Origin: Paenibacillus artemisiicola
GTDB lineage: Bacteria > Bacillota > Bacilli > Paenibacillales > Paenibacillaceae
Assembly: GCF_017652985.1 (NCBI RefSeq)
Contig: NZ_JAGGDJ010000001.1
Coordinates: 372,001 to 436,000, forward strand
Direction of reading: 5' to 3'
Length of the DNA stretch: 64,000 nucleotides
The position numbers and the translations under genes are program-made. Shown here in pieces: positions 51,114 to 59,729 of this stretch. Positions within the stretch are counted from its first letter, which is position 1, and each line of letters begins with the position of its first letter. The notes under the pieces were generated by a model. It saw nothing but the letters and a program-made list of their open reading frames with translations. It was not told the origin of the DNA and made no database searches.

Positions 51114-52136
51114 ATGAACGAAGACACCAGAATCAAGACCGGAATCGAGACCGGAATCGAGACCGGAATCGAGACCGGAATCGAGACGAGAATCGAGCTG
51201 AATACAGATGAAAATAAGCGTGCGCGCAAGTCGCGGAAGGCCGCAAAGACGGGAAGCGCCAACTGGCGAGCGATGTTCGCGACGTTCATGGCCGGCGCGG
51301 CCGTAATCGGCGGCTTGACGTTCGCTTCGGATAAGATGAATCTATTCGGTTATGCCGCCCAGCCCGCGCAAGCGGCCGTCTCCTCCGCCGGCGATTCGGC
51401 GGCAGCCGGCGTGCAAAGCGCCTCCTTGACTGCTTCGGGGACGAACAGCATATCGTCCATCGTGAAGGCCGCGAGCCCGGCCATCGTCAAAATCGAGACC
51501 AAAGTCAACCGGGCGGCGAATATACAGACAAGAAGAAGCGCGCTTCGGCAAGGCGCGGAGGGAGGAGACGCGGTCGAAAGCGGGATCGGTTCCGGCTTCG
51601 TGTTCGACTCGAACGGCTATATCTTAACGAACGAGCACGTGATCGACGGGGCGGACGAAATCGAGGTCTACGTGCAGGGCTACGACGCGCCGTTCACGGC
51701 CACGCTGCTCGGAAGCCGCTACGATCTGGATTTGGCCGTGCTTAAGATCAACGGAGACAAGGCTTTTCCAGCCCTGAAGATCGGCGACTCCGGCGCGGCG
51801 GCGGTCGGCGATTGGGTCGTGGCGATCGGGAATCCGTACGATTTCGACTATTCCGTAACGACGGGCGTCTTAAGCGCCAAAGAGCGCGAGATCAGCATCG
51901 ACGACGAACAGGGTACCCGCAATTACAAGCATTTATTGCAAACGGACACGGCGATCAACCCGGGCAATTCCGGCGGTCCGCTGCTGAACACGAAAGGCGA
52001 GGTCATCGGCATCAATACGGCCGTGAACGCCGAAGCGCAGGGAATCGGCTTTGCGATACCGGCAAGCACGGTAAATTCGGTCATCGATCAGCTGAAAGCG
52101 AGCGGGACCGGCGCTAACGGACGGGCAACGCTTTAA
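51114..52136 (+). CDS. HtrA-like serine protease without PDZ domain
   Basis: A 340-residue membrane-anchored S1C protease. The N-terminal cytosolic tail has four to five GIET repeats, then one membrane helix (about 60-80) and a trypsin-like domain with triad His175 (LTNEHV), Asp206 (YDLDLAV) and Ser286 (NPGNSGGP). HtrA/DegP relatives normally carry a PDZ domain after the protease; here the protein ends at GTGANGRATL, right after the protease domain, and the next 150 bases do not encode one. It probably degrades misfolded proteins at the outer membrane face. The ribosome site (GAAAGGCGG) is moderate. A heat- or envelope-stress role is inferred. Confidence 0.88.
   Translation: MNEDTRIKTGIETGIETGIETGIETRIELNTDENKRARKSRKAAKTGSANWRAMFATFMAGAAVIGGLTFASDKMNLFGYAAQPAQAAVSSAGDSAAAGVQSASLTASGTNSISSIVKAASPAIVKIETKVNRAANIQTRRSALRQGAEGGDAVESGIGSGFVFDSNGYILTNEHVIDGADEIEVYVQGYDAPFTATLLGSRYDLDLAVLKINGDKAFPALKIGDSGAAAVGDWVVAIGNPYDFDYSVTTGVLSAKEREISIDDEQGTRNYKHLLQTDTAINPGNSGGPLLNTKGEVIGINTAVNAEAQGIGFAIPASTVNSVIDQLKASGTGANGRATL
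51129..51200 (+). repeat. 12-base in-frame tandem repeat within the HtrA-like gene
   Basis: Units AGAATCAAGACC, three times GGAATCGAGACC, GGAATCGAGACG and AGAATCGAGCTG lie head to tail and encode the GIET-type repeats in the cytosolic tail. Length changes would keep the frame. Confidence 0.9.
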
Positions 52137-52197
52137 TCTTAACGGCATTCGCCGGTTCTATAGGCTTGCGGCTGAATAAATGGACCAAAGAAGCTTG

Positions 52198-52230
52198 GGA
52201 GCACGCCGATACGGTCGGGGTGCTCCTTTT
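52198..52230 (+). terminator. Terminator of the HtrA-like gene
   Basis: GGAGCAC pairs with GTGCTCC, with an inner CCGA/TCGG stem, followed by TTTT. Confidence 0.85.
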
Positions 52231-52296
52231 GGTTCTTGCTTCGGGCTAGCCCTTATGCCAAGATGAGAGCATAACCGGACAGGGAGGAACCTACGA

Positions 52297-53253
52297 ATGA
52301 TAAGATGCGCAGTGCTGGACGATTACCAGCAGGTCGCGATGTCGATGGCGGACTGGTCGTCCGTCGCGGATCGGGTACAGATCGACGTGTTCCAACGGCA
52401 TTTCGACGACGAGGCGGCGCTGGCGGCCGCCATCGCGGATTGCGAGATCGTCGTCATCATGCGGGAGCGGACGCCGTTTCGGCGGTCGCTCTTCGAGCGG
52501 TTGCCCCGGCTGAAGCTGCTCGTGACCACCGGAATGCGCAACGCTTCGGTCGATCTCGCCGCCGCTTCGGAGCGCGGCATCGTCGTCTGCGGTACGCGCG
52601 GCGGCGGAGAAGGCACGACCGAGCTGACGTGGGCGCTCATCCTGGGCTTGGCGAGAAAGCTCGTGCAGGAGAACGAGGCGCTTCGCGGCGGCGGGCCATG
52701 GCAGCAGTCGATCGGCGCCGACTTGACCGGCAAGCGGCTCGGCCTGCTCGGGCTCGGCCATATCGGCGGCAACGTCGCGCGGATCGGACAAGCGTTCGGC
52801 ATGGAGGTCTCGGCGTGGAGCCAGAATCTGACCGCGGACAAAGCCGAGGCGGCCGGCGCGCGTCTCGCGGCTTCGAAGGAGGAGCTGCTGGCGGGCAGCG
52901 ACATCGTCTCGGTTCACCTGGTACTCAGCGACCGCACCCGCGGCCTGATCGGCGCCCGCGAGCTCGGGTTGATGAAGCCGACCGCGTACCTGATCAACAC
53001 GTCCCGCGCGCCGATCGTGGACCGGGACGCGCTGATCGCGGCGCTGCGCGAAGGCCGGATCGCCGGCGCCGGGCTGGACGTGTTCGAGACGGAGCCGCTT
53101 CCCGCGGACGACCCGTTCCGCTCGCTGCCGAACGTGCTGGCCACGCCGCATATCGGCTACGTCACCGAAGCGGCGTACCGCGGATTCTTCCGCGGCGTCG
53201 TCGCCGACATCGAGGCGTATTTGAACGGCTCTCCGGCGAACGTGCTCGGCTGA
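52297..53253 (+). CDS. D-isomer-specific 2-hydroxyacid dehydrogenase
   Basis: A 318-residue NAD(P)-dependent oxidoreductase. The nucleotide-binding motif is GLLGLGHIGGNVARIG (about 149-164). Catalytic residues appear in INTSRAPIVD (Arg), DVFETEPL (Glu) and ATPHIGYVT (His). It resembles phosphoglycerate-, hydroxypyruvate- and related dehydrogenases, but lacks the regulatory domain of full-length SerA. GGGAGGAA lies before the ATG. It stands alone, so the substrate stays open. Confidence 0.9.
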   Translation: MIRCAVLDDYQQVAMSMADWSSVADRVQIDVFQRHFDDEAALAAAIADCEIVVIMRERTPFRRSLFERLPRLKLLVTTGMRNASVDLAAASERGIVVCGTRGGGEGTTELTWALILGLARKLVQENEALRGGGPWQQSIGADLTGKRLGLLGLGHIGGNVARIGQAFGMEVSAWSQNLTADKAEAAGARLAASKEELLAGSDIVSVHLVLSDRTRGLIGARELGLMKPTAYLINTSRAPIVDRDALIAALREGRIAGAGLDVFETEPLPADDPFRSLPNVLATPHIGYVTEAAYRGFFRGVVADIEAYLNGSPANVLG

Positions 53254-53329
53254 GCCGGCAAACGCGAGGCGCGTTCACGAGATGTTCATCCCCGTAGCCC
53301 GAAAGGGTCATCTAAAGCGTCGGATCCTC

Positions 53330-53338
53330 TGGTATACT
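53330..53338 (+). promoter_or_regulatory. Extended -10 promoter of the CopC-like gene
   Basis: TGGTATACT; the start codon follows 32 bases later. No good -35. Confidence 0.55.
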
Positions 53339-53370
53339 GGGTTCGTCATGACGGATGCAGAGGAGTGGAC

Positions 53371-54081
53371 ATGATGAATCTACGCGCAGGAATCCTGCTT
53401 TTGCTGATCGCGCTGTTCGCGCTGCCGACGGCCGCGTCGGCCCATACGAAGTTGAAAAGCGCCTCGCCCGCCGACGGCGACACGGTCGCGAAGTCGCTGA
53501 CGGAAATCAAACTGACGTTCGCGACGGCGATCCAGCCGCTGACGGTGCTGAAGGTGACCGACGGGCAAGGCAAAGCCGTCGCGGTCCAAAGCGCCTCCGG
53601 CGAAAACGAGATTACCGGCACTTTCGGGCAGCCGCTCGCGAACGGCACGTATCAAGTCGCGTGGCGGATCATCGGGGAAGACGGCCATAACATCTCGGGC
53701 AGCTACGCGTTCACGGTCGCGGTGCCGGACGAACAAGCGCCCGCCGGCGGCGGCAACGCGGCCGCGCCGGATCAGCCCTCGAACAGCCCGGACGTAAACG
53801 GTTCGGCGGAGCCGGACTCGAACGGCGAAGCCGCGGCCGATCCGGCCGTTCAGGTGGCGAACGCGCCGCGCTCGAACGGAACCGGCGACGGCGGTTCGGC
53901 CGAGGCCGCCGATACGGCGGCGGGAGAAGCGTCGGCAGCCGTTTCCGATTCTCCGATCGCAACGGATGCCGAGGCGGACGACTCAGCCGAGAAGAGCAAT
54001 CTGGGCACCGGCTGGATCGTCGCGATCGGGCTCGGCTGCCTGGCGATCGTCGGCGCGATGGTCCGCGTATTCAGATCCTAA
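53371..54081 (+). CDS. CopC-domain exported protein with C-terminal membrane anchor
   Basis: A 236-residue protein: signal peptide (about 1-25), then a CopC beta-sandwich domain beginning with the expected N-terminal His (AHTKLKSASPADGDTV) and containing IIGEDGHNISGSYAFTV, whose His can bind Cu(II). A long Ala/Asp/Ser/Glu linker leads to a C-terminal membrane helix (GWIVAIGLGCLAIVGAMVRV). Unlike YcnJ-type proteins no CopD permease domain is fused, and none is encoded next to it. AGAGGAG is 6 bases before the ATG at 53371. A role in copper binding or acquisition at the outer face is inferred. Confidence 0.85.
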   Translation: MMNLRAGILLLLIALFALPTAASAHTKLKSASPADGDTVAKSLTEIKLTFATAIQPLTVLKVTDGQGKAVAVQSASGENEITGTFGQPLANGTYQVAWRIIGEDGHNISGSYAFTVAVPDEQAPAGGGNAAAPDQPSNSPDVNGSAEPDSNGEAAADPAVQVANAPRSNGTGDGGSAEAADTAAGEASAAVSDSPIATDAEADDSAEKSNLGTGWIVAIGLGCLAIVGAMVRVFRS

Positions 54082-54088
54082 GGCAAGC

Positions 54089-54118
54089 AAAAAAGTCCGC
54101 GTGCGAGCGGACTTTTTT
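54089..54118 (+). terminator. Terminator of the CopC-like gene
   Basis: AAAAAAGTCCGC pairs perfectly with GCGGACTTTTTT across a 6-base loop. Confidence 0.92.
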
Positions 54119-54617
54119 CATGCCCTTCGATGGTCCTTCCCGATGGCTGTCCGTTCAAACCAAGGCGCCTGTCGCGCAGCCCGCGACGGCCGTTACGGCA
54201 GCCGCTAAGACAGCCGGCCGATCCGGACGGCGATCAGCGCGTTCGGATCAAGCGGATGACCCGACCGCATTGCGTCCCGCATCGCCGCCGATGCCAACGA
54301 CGCAAAGACGACGGCGAGTCCGATCAGTGCGTACGCCTCCTTGTAAGCCGGATTCGCTTCAAAATCGAGAATTCGGCTGATAATCGTCTATTTTCGCGGA
54401 ATATGCGGTCTTTTTCGCCGGGAACGTGATATGATGAAAGGAATGACGCGGCGGCCGCATCCATGCCGTTGGCCGAATTCGGGCCATTCGCGCGGCGCGT
54501 AGTCACACCAATGCTTGGATGACGAATACGCTAGTGCATGGGCATACATCCGGCGACCAACAACCGGGCCGTCAAGGCTTGTTTGCCGTTTCCATGACCT
54601 GGCCGAGGAGAACGATC
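54119..54617 (+). other. Intergenic stretch, possible decayed gene on the minus strand
   Basis: No complete gene is seen. On the minus strand, about 54210-54390, an open frame without start codon reads like a small membrane-protein piece (YALIGLAVVFASLASAAMRD, then HPLDPNALIAVRIGRLS and stop). It may be a remnant. A TATGAT box at 54430-54435 could belong to the small membrane-protein gene at 54618. Confidence 0.35.
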
Positions 54618-54806
54618 GTGAAGATGAGAGACATGCGGGAGTACATTTCGATTAATTTGATCATTTTTATGTTTTGGGTGTTTCTGATCGTCAAGGACGG
54701 CGTCATCTCGCCGCTCGAAGGCGCGCTGCTGTTCGATCTGGCGCTCGTCTACCTGATGCGCGAGCCGATCAAACGGCTGCTGGATGCGATGTTTCGCGCC
54801 CGATGA
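54618..54806 (+). CDS. Small two-helix membrane protein, hypothetical
   Basis: A 62-residue protein: MKMRDMREYISINLIIFMFW continues as the first helix, VKDGVISPLEGALLF links to a second amphipathic or membrane segment (DLALVYLMREPIKRLL). GAGGAG at 54605-54610 lies 7 bases before GTG at 54618 and 13 before ATG at 54624; the frame is open further upstream but without a ribosome site. Not recognised. A terminator follows directly. Confidence 0.55.
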   Translation: MKMRDMREYISINLIIFMFWVFLIVKDGVISPLEGALLFDLALVYLMREPIKRLLDAMFRAR

Positions 54807-54833
54807 CTGCCGAACCTTGAAGAACGCCCCGAA

Positions 54834-54866
54834 AAAGCCGGGACCGCGATGGCGGTCCCGGCTTTT
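54834..54866 (+). terminator. Bidirectional terminator
   Basis: AAAGCCGGGACCGC pairs perfectly with GCGGTCCCGGCTTT across GATG, with A and T runs outside, so it serves the small membrane gene on the plus strand and the MFS gene on the minus strand. Confidence 0.92.
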
Positions 54867-54891
54867 ACAGGTTGTCCCGGCAATCGGGTCG

Positions 54892-56085
54892 CTATGCGCG
54901 CGACGCGCGCCGGCTCTCGCGGCGGCGGCCCCGAAGACCCCGAAGACCGCCGAACAGGACGGAAGCCGCCGCGGCCGCCACGGCGACGGAAGCCGCGGCG
55001 ATCCAGGTAATCGCCTGCAGCGACAAGCGGTCGATGACCAACCCGCCGATGCCGGCGCCCGCCGCCATCGCCAGCTGCAGCACCGACGTGTTCAGGCCGA
55101 GCATGACGCCGGAGGCTTCCGGCGACAGCGTCATGAGGTAATACTGCTGCGTCGGCGCCGAAGACCAGGAGAAGAACGACCAGAGCAAGAGCAGGGCGAG
55201 CACGAGGGCGGGCGGCGTCCCGACGGACGCGGACAGCAGGATCAGCATGGCCGCGTTCAGCAGCATGCCCCCGCCGAGCGTGCGGGCGACGCCCCAGCGA
55301 TCGGTGCCGTAGCCGCCCGCCTTCGAACCGATGAGACTGGCGATGCCGTAAGCGAAGAGGGCCGCGCCGACCCAACGTTCGCTCATGCCGGCGACGTTCA
55401 GCAGGTAGGGCGACAAATACGTGAACGCGATGGCGTAGCCCAGAATCCAGAAGAACGTGATCCCGAGGGCGGCCGCGATTCGCGGCTGCTTCATCATGGC
55501 GAGCTGCCGGCCCAACGGAACGGGCCGTTCGCTGTCGATGCGCGGAATCGCGCGGGCCACGAGCGGCAGGGCGAGCGCGGCGAGCAGCCCGATGCCGCCG
55601 AAGATCAGCTTCCAGTCGTAAACGGCGGCGATCATCCGGCCGAGCGGCACGCCCAGGATAAGCGAAGCGCTGATGCCCATGAGGACGACCGCGATCGCGC
55701 TGCCCTGCTTGTTCCCGGGCGCCAGCTTGGCCGCGACGGCGAGCGACGCGACGACGAAGACGCCGGTGCCGAGCGCCATGACGACGCGGGCCAGCAGCAG
55801 GCTGCCGAATCCCGGCAGCACCAGGATCATCGCGTTGCCGGCGATGATCAGACCCAAGGCGTATTGCAGCAGCCGGCGGCGCTCGATTCGCGCGGCGGCG
55901 GCCATCAGCACGGGCGTGCCGATGGCGTACGCGAGCGAGAAGGCCGTCATCAGCTGGCCGGCGGCGGCGACCGTAACGCCGAGCTCCGCCGCGATTTTAT
56001 CCAGAATGCCCGCGATCATGTATTCGGAGGTGCCGACCAGAAAGCTGACCGCGGCAAGCATGTAGATTCTCCAGTTCATTCGCAT
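54892..56085 (-). CDS. MFS drug/sugar efflux transporter (AraJ/YdhP type)
   Basis: A 397-residue transporter with twelve predicted helices of the DHA1 subfamily. The start MRMNWRIYMLAAVSFLVGTS is followed by EYMIAGILDKIAAELGVTVA, the usual opening of AraJ/YdhP/NepI-like efflux proteins, and RMIAAVYDWKLIFGGIG lies in the middle. AAAGGAG is 7 bases before the ATG. It lies 83 bases behind the SDR gene on the same strand, so the pair is probably one operon controlled by the divergent regulator at 57160. Confidence 0.9.
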   Translation of the reverse strand: MRMNWRIYMLAAVSFLVGTSEYMIAGILDKIAAELGVTVAAAGQLMTAFSLAYAIGTPVLMAAAARIERRRLLQYALGLIIAGNAMILVLPGFGSLLLARVVMALGTGVFVVASLAVAAKLAPGNKQGSAIAVVLMGISASLILGVPLGRMIAAVYDWKLIFGGIGLLAALALPLVARAIPRIDSERPVPLGRQLAMMKQPRIAAALGITFFWILGYAIAFTYLSPYLLNVAGMSERWVGAALFAYGIASLIGSKAGGYGTDRWGVARTLGGGMLLNAAMLILLSASVGTPPALVLALLLLWSFFSWSSAPTQQYYLMTLSPEASGVMLGLNTSVLQLAMAAGAGIGGLVIDRLSLQAITWIAAASVAVAAAAASVLFGGLRGLRGRRRESRRASRA

Positions 56086-56168
56086 AAGCGTACTCCTTTA
56101 TACGTCCGCCGTGATGATGGTTTCTAGCTGTGCACTGCTCACGATCTTGATCGCTGCGGCCGAATTGC

Positions 56169-56930
56169 TTACCATGGCAGCTCGGAGCCGACATGCAGGA
56201 ATTTCCCGGTCGGTCCGTCGGCGGGCAAGGTGGCGAGCCGGACGCTCGTGGCGCTGCCGTCCTTCACGTCGGTATCGGCGTATTTGCCGCCCAGCTCCGT
56301 CTTGACCCAGCCCGGATGCGCGGCATTGACCTTGATCGGCGTGCCGCGCAGCTCATGGGCGAGATGGATGGTGAATGCGTTGATCGCCGCCTTCGACGCG
56401 TTATAGGCAAGCAGCTTCAGCTCGGAAATCGGCGAGCCGGGGTCGGCTTGCAGCGCCAACGATCCAAGGATGCTGGACAGGTTGACGATGCGGGCCGCGG
56501 GCGCTTGCCGCAGCAGCGGGAGCAGGAGCTGCGTCAGCTCGACCTGGGCGAAGAAATTCGCGTCGAACGTGGCGCGCAGCACGTCGGACGTCACGGCGCT
56601 CGCGTTATTCATCGGCGCCAAGTGCTCGATCTCGAGCTGGACGCCGGCGTTATTGACCAACATGTCGAGCTTGCCGTGCCGCCGTTCAACGTATTCGTAA
56701 GCCGCCCGACGGTCGGACGCGTTCGTAATATCGAGCGCCAGCGCCTCGGCCTTGATGCCTTCGGCGCGCAGCCGGTCTGCGGCCGCCTCGCTCTTCGTAC
56801 GCGTTCGCGATCCGATGAGGACCGTGGCCCCGAGCCGTCCGAGCTCCCGGGCCGTCTCCAGCCCGATGCCGCGATTGGCGCCCGTGATGAGTGCGAGTTG
56901 TCCTTCCAAGCTTGCTTGCGTAGTTGTCAT
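56169..56930 (-). CDS. Short-chain dehydrogenase/reductase
   Basis: A 253-residue NAD(P)-dependent oxidoreductase. Cofactor motif TGANRGIG (about 17-24), NNAG in MLVNNAGVQ, catalytic Ser in IVNLSSILGS and Tyr-x-x-x-Lys as YNASKAA, then HPGWVKTELGG. It resembles carbonyl-reductase-like SDRs. ATG at 56930 has GAGGAG 9 bases upstream; a TTG two codons earlier is too close to it. First gene of an operon with the MFS exporter, opposite the MmyB-type regulator: a typical arrangement where the regulator responds to a compound that the SDR modifies and the MFS exports. Confidence 0.92.
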   Translation of the reverse strand: MTTTQASLEGQLALITGANRGIGLETARELGRLGATVLIGSRTRTKSEAAADRLRAEGIKAEALALDITNASDRRAAYEYVERRHGKLDMLVNNAGVQLEIEHLAPMNNASAVTSDVLRATFDANFFAQVELTQLLLPLLRQAPAARIVNLSSILGSLALQADPGSPISELKLLAYNASKAAINAFTIHLAHELRGTPIKVNAAHPGWVKTELGGKYADTDVKDGSATSVRLATLPADGPTGKFLHVGSELPW

Positions 56931-57002
56931 TGCCAAGTCTCCTCTTCGGTTTATTGTCGTGCAAGAAGCATCATAAGCCGGTTTGAAGACGGGCGGGAGT
57001 AG

Positions 57003-57071
57003 CGCGTTTATGCTGCCGACGCGGATGGTACCATTCGTTAGCCTAGTATCCGGACTACTAGCTTAAACGCG
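57003..57071 (+). promoter_or_regulatory. Nested dyads between the SDR operon and its divergent regulator
   Basis: CTAGTA-TCCGGAC-TACTAG at 57043-57061 is a 19-base dyad, flanked by an outer inverted pair CGCGTTTA (57003-57010) and TAAACGCG (57064-57071). It lies in the shared promoter region and is a candidate operator for the regulator at 57160. Confidence 0.55.
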
Positions 57072-57159
57072 TAAAGGAGAAGGAAAGCTTGGCGAAGGTT
57101 GCTTTTTCGCGCGAAATGCGGACAATAGGAAGGACACGTCAACCGGGAGGGAATCAACG

Positions 57160-58032
57160 ATGAGCGATGCTATTCGGCGCAAGGAACTGGCCGATTTTCT
57201 GAAAAACCGCCGGCAGCGGCGTTCGCCGGAGGAGGTCGGGCTGCCGCCCGGCAGCGGCGCGCGGCGTCGCGCGGCCGGGCTGCGCCGGGAGGAGGTGGCC
57301 GCGCTCGCGGGCATTTCCCTGCATTGGTATACGGCGCTGGAGCAGGGAAGAGACATCCGGGTGTCCGACAGCGTGCTCGAGAGCCTGGTCCGCACGCTTC
57401 GGCTTCAGCGGGACGAACGGGATCATCTCTATCGGTTGGCCGGCCGCAACGTGCCGCTGGAATCTTTCGCCGCGGCGGATCCGGCGGCTTCCGATCCGGA
57501 TCTGACGCGGATCGTGGAGCAGTTCGGCGCGATACCGGCGTACGCGATCGACGGCCAGTGGAATCTGCTGACCTGGAACCGGGCGGCGGAGGAGCTGTTC
57601 GGGGGCTTCCGTTACGCCTGCGCGAAAAGCGGCAATACGAATCTGCTCTGGCTGCTGTTCACCGACCTTGCGCTGCGCGGACGGCTTGCCGACTGGGAGG
57701 CGTCGGCCTCGCAGCTGGTCGCGGCGTTCCGGACGGCGTACGCCCGGCGCCTGGACGATCCGTGCGTCAGCGAAATCGTGCGGGACTTGGGCGACGCCAG
57801 CTCCGAATTCACGGCGATGTGGGAGCGGCACGACGTGCGCTGCCTGCGGGACAACCTGTTTCGCTTCGCCCATCCTGCCGCCGGGGAGATCGCCTTGCGG
57901 TCCAATGCCTTCTATGCCGCGGAACGGCACGAAGTCACGCTGGTCGCGTATACGCCGGTAGAAGCCGCCGACGGGGAACGGCTGGCGAAGCTGACGGACG
58001 CTCCGGCGACGGCGGCGCCGTCCTCGCGTTAA
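57160..58032 (+). CDS. MmyB-type helix-turn-helix regulator
   Basis: A 290-residue regulator: an XRE-type helix-turn-helix at about residues 40-75 (GLRREEVAALAGISLHWYTA, then LEQGRDIRVSDSVLESL), followed by the MmyB-like ligand-binding domain (PAYAIDGQWNLLTWNRAAEE, NLLWLLFTD, DPCVSEIVRDLG, LRSNAFYAAERHEV). Actinobacterial and Firmicute members often sit opposite an SDR gene and control it, exactly as seen here. GGGAGGG lies before the ATG. The probable operator is the dyad cluster at 57003-57071. Confidence 0.9.
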   Translation: MSDAIRRKELADFLKNRRQRRSPEEVGLPPGSGARRRAAGLRREEVAALAGISLHWYTALEQGRDIRVSDSVLESLVRTLRLQRDERDHLYRLAGRNVPLESFAAADPAASDPDLTRIVEQFGAIPAYAIDGQWNLLTWNRAAEELFGGFRYACAKSGNTNLLWLLFTDLALRGRLADWEASASQLVAAFRTAYARRLDDPCVSEIVRDLGDASSEFTAMWERHDVRCLRDNLFRFAHPAAGEIALRSNAFYAAERHEVTLVAYTPVEAADGERLAKLTDAPATAAPSSR

Positions 58033-58050
58033 GCCGGAGCGACGCCAAAC

Positions 58051-58079
58051 GGGCAAACGCGTCTGAAGCGCGTTTGCCC
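58051..58079 (+). terminator. Hairpin terminator after the MmyB-type regulator
   Basis: GGGCAAACGCG pairs perfectly with CGCGTTTGCCC across 7 bases. The following sequence is not a clean T run. Confidence 0.6.
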
Positions 58080-58149
58080 GTGTTCGATGCCCGATCGCCG
58101 GTCTGATGAAAAGCCCGCCGCAAGAGGGGGGCCAAAAGCATCCCGTTCG

Positions 58150-58158
58150 TGGTATAGT
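58150..58158 (+). promoter_or_regulatory. Extended -10 promoter upstream of the DedA gene
   Basis: TGGTATAGT, about 220 bases before the DedA start. The leader between shows only short frames without support. Confidence 0.5.
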
Positions 58159-58375
58159 TCCAGTAAGAGAGTCGAAGCGAAGCGGGATTGTCGGCCATAA
58201 GAAATACGAAGGCGCAGACAATCGGCGGCGCGAGAGAACGATGTTCGATGTTCGTTTCCGGAGCCGGCTTAAGCAAGCTTCGGAATCATGGTTAAACAGG
58301 AAAGGAAGCGCGTGATCGATGAGAATCCGGGACGATCGGAGCAGCATCCGCCCGGTACGGAAAGAGGCAGGTTGA

Positions 58376-58996
58376 ATGGACGTCGATATGATGGCAGGGC
58401 TGATCCAGCACCTGGGTTACGCAGCGTTATTCTTCGTTTTATGTCTGGGCCTGATCAGCATTCCGGTCCCCAATGAAGTGATCGTCATGACGGCCGGCGC
58501 GGTATCGGCGGGCGGTTCCTTGCTCCCGCTGCCGGCCTTTCTGTGCACGTACCTCGGCGTGCTGTCCGGGCTGACCTTCGGCTATACGATGGGGCGCCGG
58601 TACGGCAGACCGCTGGTGCGGCGCTTCCAGCACAAAGAGCGGCTCGGCAAAGCGCTGCGCTTCGCCGAAAGCCTGCTCTCCCGGTACGGGAAGTTCGCCC
58701 TGTGCGCCAGCTATTTTTTTCCGTTGGTCCGGCACGTGATGCCGTATCTGGCGGGCATGAACCAGATGAGCTTCAAGCTGTTCGCGGTCTTCTCGTATAC
58801 GACGGGCCTCATGTGGACGCTGCTGTATTTCCTGCTCGGACGGCTGATGGGCAATCAAGTCCAGGAAACCGGCTACGCGGTCTATTACTATGGCATGGGC
58901 GCCTTGGCGGTGGTCGTCGTCGGCGCGGCGGCGCTGGGCGTCGTCAAGTGGTTGTCCCGCGCGCGGAACCAGCGAGACCGCACGCTCGGACGTTAG
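58376..58996 (+). CDS. DedA-family membrane protein (VTT domain)
   Basis: A 206-residue protein with about five membrane segments. VTT/DedA landmarks: LISIPVPNEVIVMTAGAV near residue 25, GLTFGYTMGRRYG (about 65-77) and FFPLVRHVMPYLAGMNQMS with the functionally important Arg/His pair. DedA proteins act in lipid scrambling (undecaprenyl phosphate or phosphatidylethanolamine recycling), envelope integrity and drug tolerance. The ribosome site (GAGGCAGG) is moderate. It converges with the NTF2-like gene 26 bases downstream. Confidence 0.9.
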   Translation: MDVDMMAGLIQHLGYAALFFVLCLGLISIPVPNEVIVMTAGAVSAGGSLLPLPAFLCTYLGVLSGLTFGYTMGRRYGRPLVRRFQHKERLGKALRFAESLLSRYGKFALCASYFFPLVRHVMPYLAGMNQMSFKLFAVFSYTTGLMWTLLYFLLGRLMGNQVQETGYAVYYYGMGALAVVVVGAAALGVVKWLSRARNQRDRTLGR

Positions 58997-59022
58997 CAAG
59001 CGAGCCGGGTTGTCCGGGGCGC

Positions 59023-59484
59023 CTACAAGCCCAGCTCCGACAGTCCGGGGTGATCGTCCGGACGCCGGCCGAGCGGCCAATGGAACTTGCGCTCCGAGGG
59101 CCGGATCGGCATATCGTTAATGGACGCGAACCGGCGGCGCATGAGGCCTTGCTCGTCGAATTCCCAGTTCTCGTTGCCGTACGAACGGAACCAGTTGCCC
59201 GAATCGTCATGCCATTCGTAGGCGAACCGCACGGCGATCCGGTTGTCCGTGAACGCCCACAGCTCCTTGATCAGCCGGTAGTCCAGCTCCTTTTCCCATT
59301 TGCGCTTGAGGAATTCGACGATTTCCGGCCGGCCGGCGGGAAATTCGACGCGATTTCGCCAGACCGAATCTTCCGTGTACACGAGCGATACTTTCTCGGG
59401 ATCGCGGCTGTTCCAGCCGTCCTCGGCCATGCGCACCTTCGCGAGCGCGGTCTCCGGCGTGAATGGCGGTACGAGTGCAGTCAT
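59023..59484 (-). CDS. NTF2-like DUF1348 protein
   Basis: A 153-residue cytosolic protein of the nuclear-transport-factor-2-like DUF1348 family. Typical segments: [58 protein letters not shown] and [11 protein letters not shown]. The length is standard. The role is unknown; the cone-shaped fold usually binds or isomerises small molecules. AAAGGAGAG lies before the ATG. Confidence 0.88.
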   Translation of the reverse strand: MTALVPPFTPETALAKVRMAEDGWNSRDPEKVSLVYTEDSVWRNRVEFPAGRPEIVEFLKRKWEKELDYRLIKELWAFTDNRIAVRFAYEWHDDSGNWFRSYGNENWEFDEQGLMRRRFASINDMPIRPSERKFHWPLGRRPDDHPGLSELGL

Positions 59485-59644
59485 GCGTTTCTCTCCTTTG
59501 GCGAATGCGATTCGGCATTCGCGATTAATCGGTTACCGTTCCATGGTAGCCCGGCCGCGCGCCGGAAGCAACCGAAACCGCGGCCATGCCGGTTAGGGCC
59601 GAATCGCAAGGCATCCCGAGCCGTTCACGATAGAAGCCTTGCAA

Positions 59645-59676
59645 AAGAGCTCCCGCTACTGACTGCGGGAGCTCTT
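59645..59676 (-). terminator. Terminator of the catalase gene
   Basis: AAGAGCTCCCGC pairs perfectly with GCGGGAGCTCTT across 8 bases; on the minus strand a TTTT run follows. It lies 54 bases behind the catalase stop. Confidence 0.85.
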
Positions 59677-59729
59677 CGTTCGTTCATCCGCGAGCGGACC
59701 GCCAAGATCGGCTAGCCCGGAGGGGCGGT

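Noticed and set aside
58106..58476. Two short plus-strand frames upstream of the DedA gene.
   Set aside because: Basic, low-complexity products overlapping the promoter region or the DedA start; no convincing ribosome site or conservation signal.
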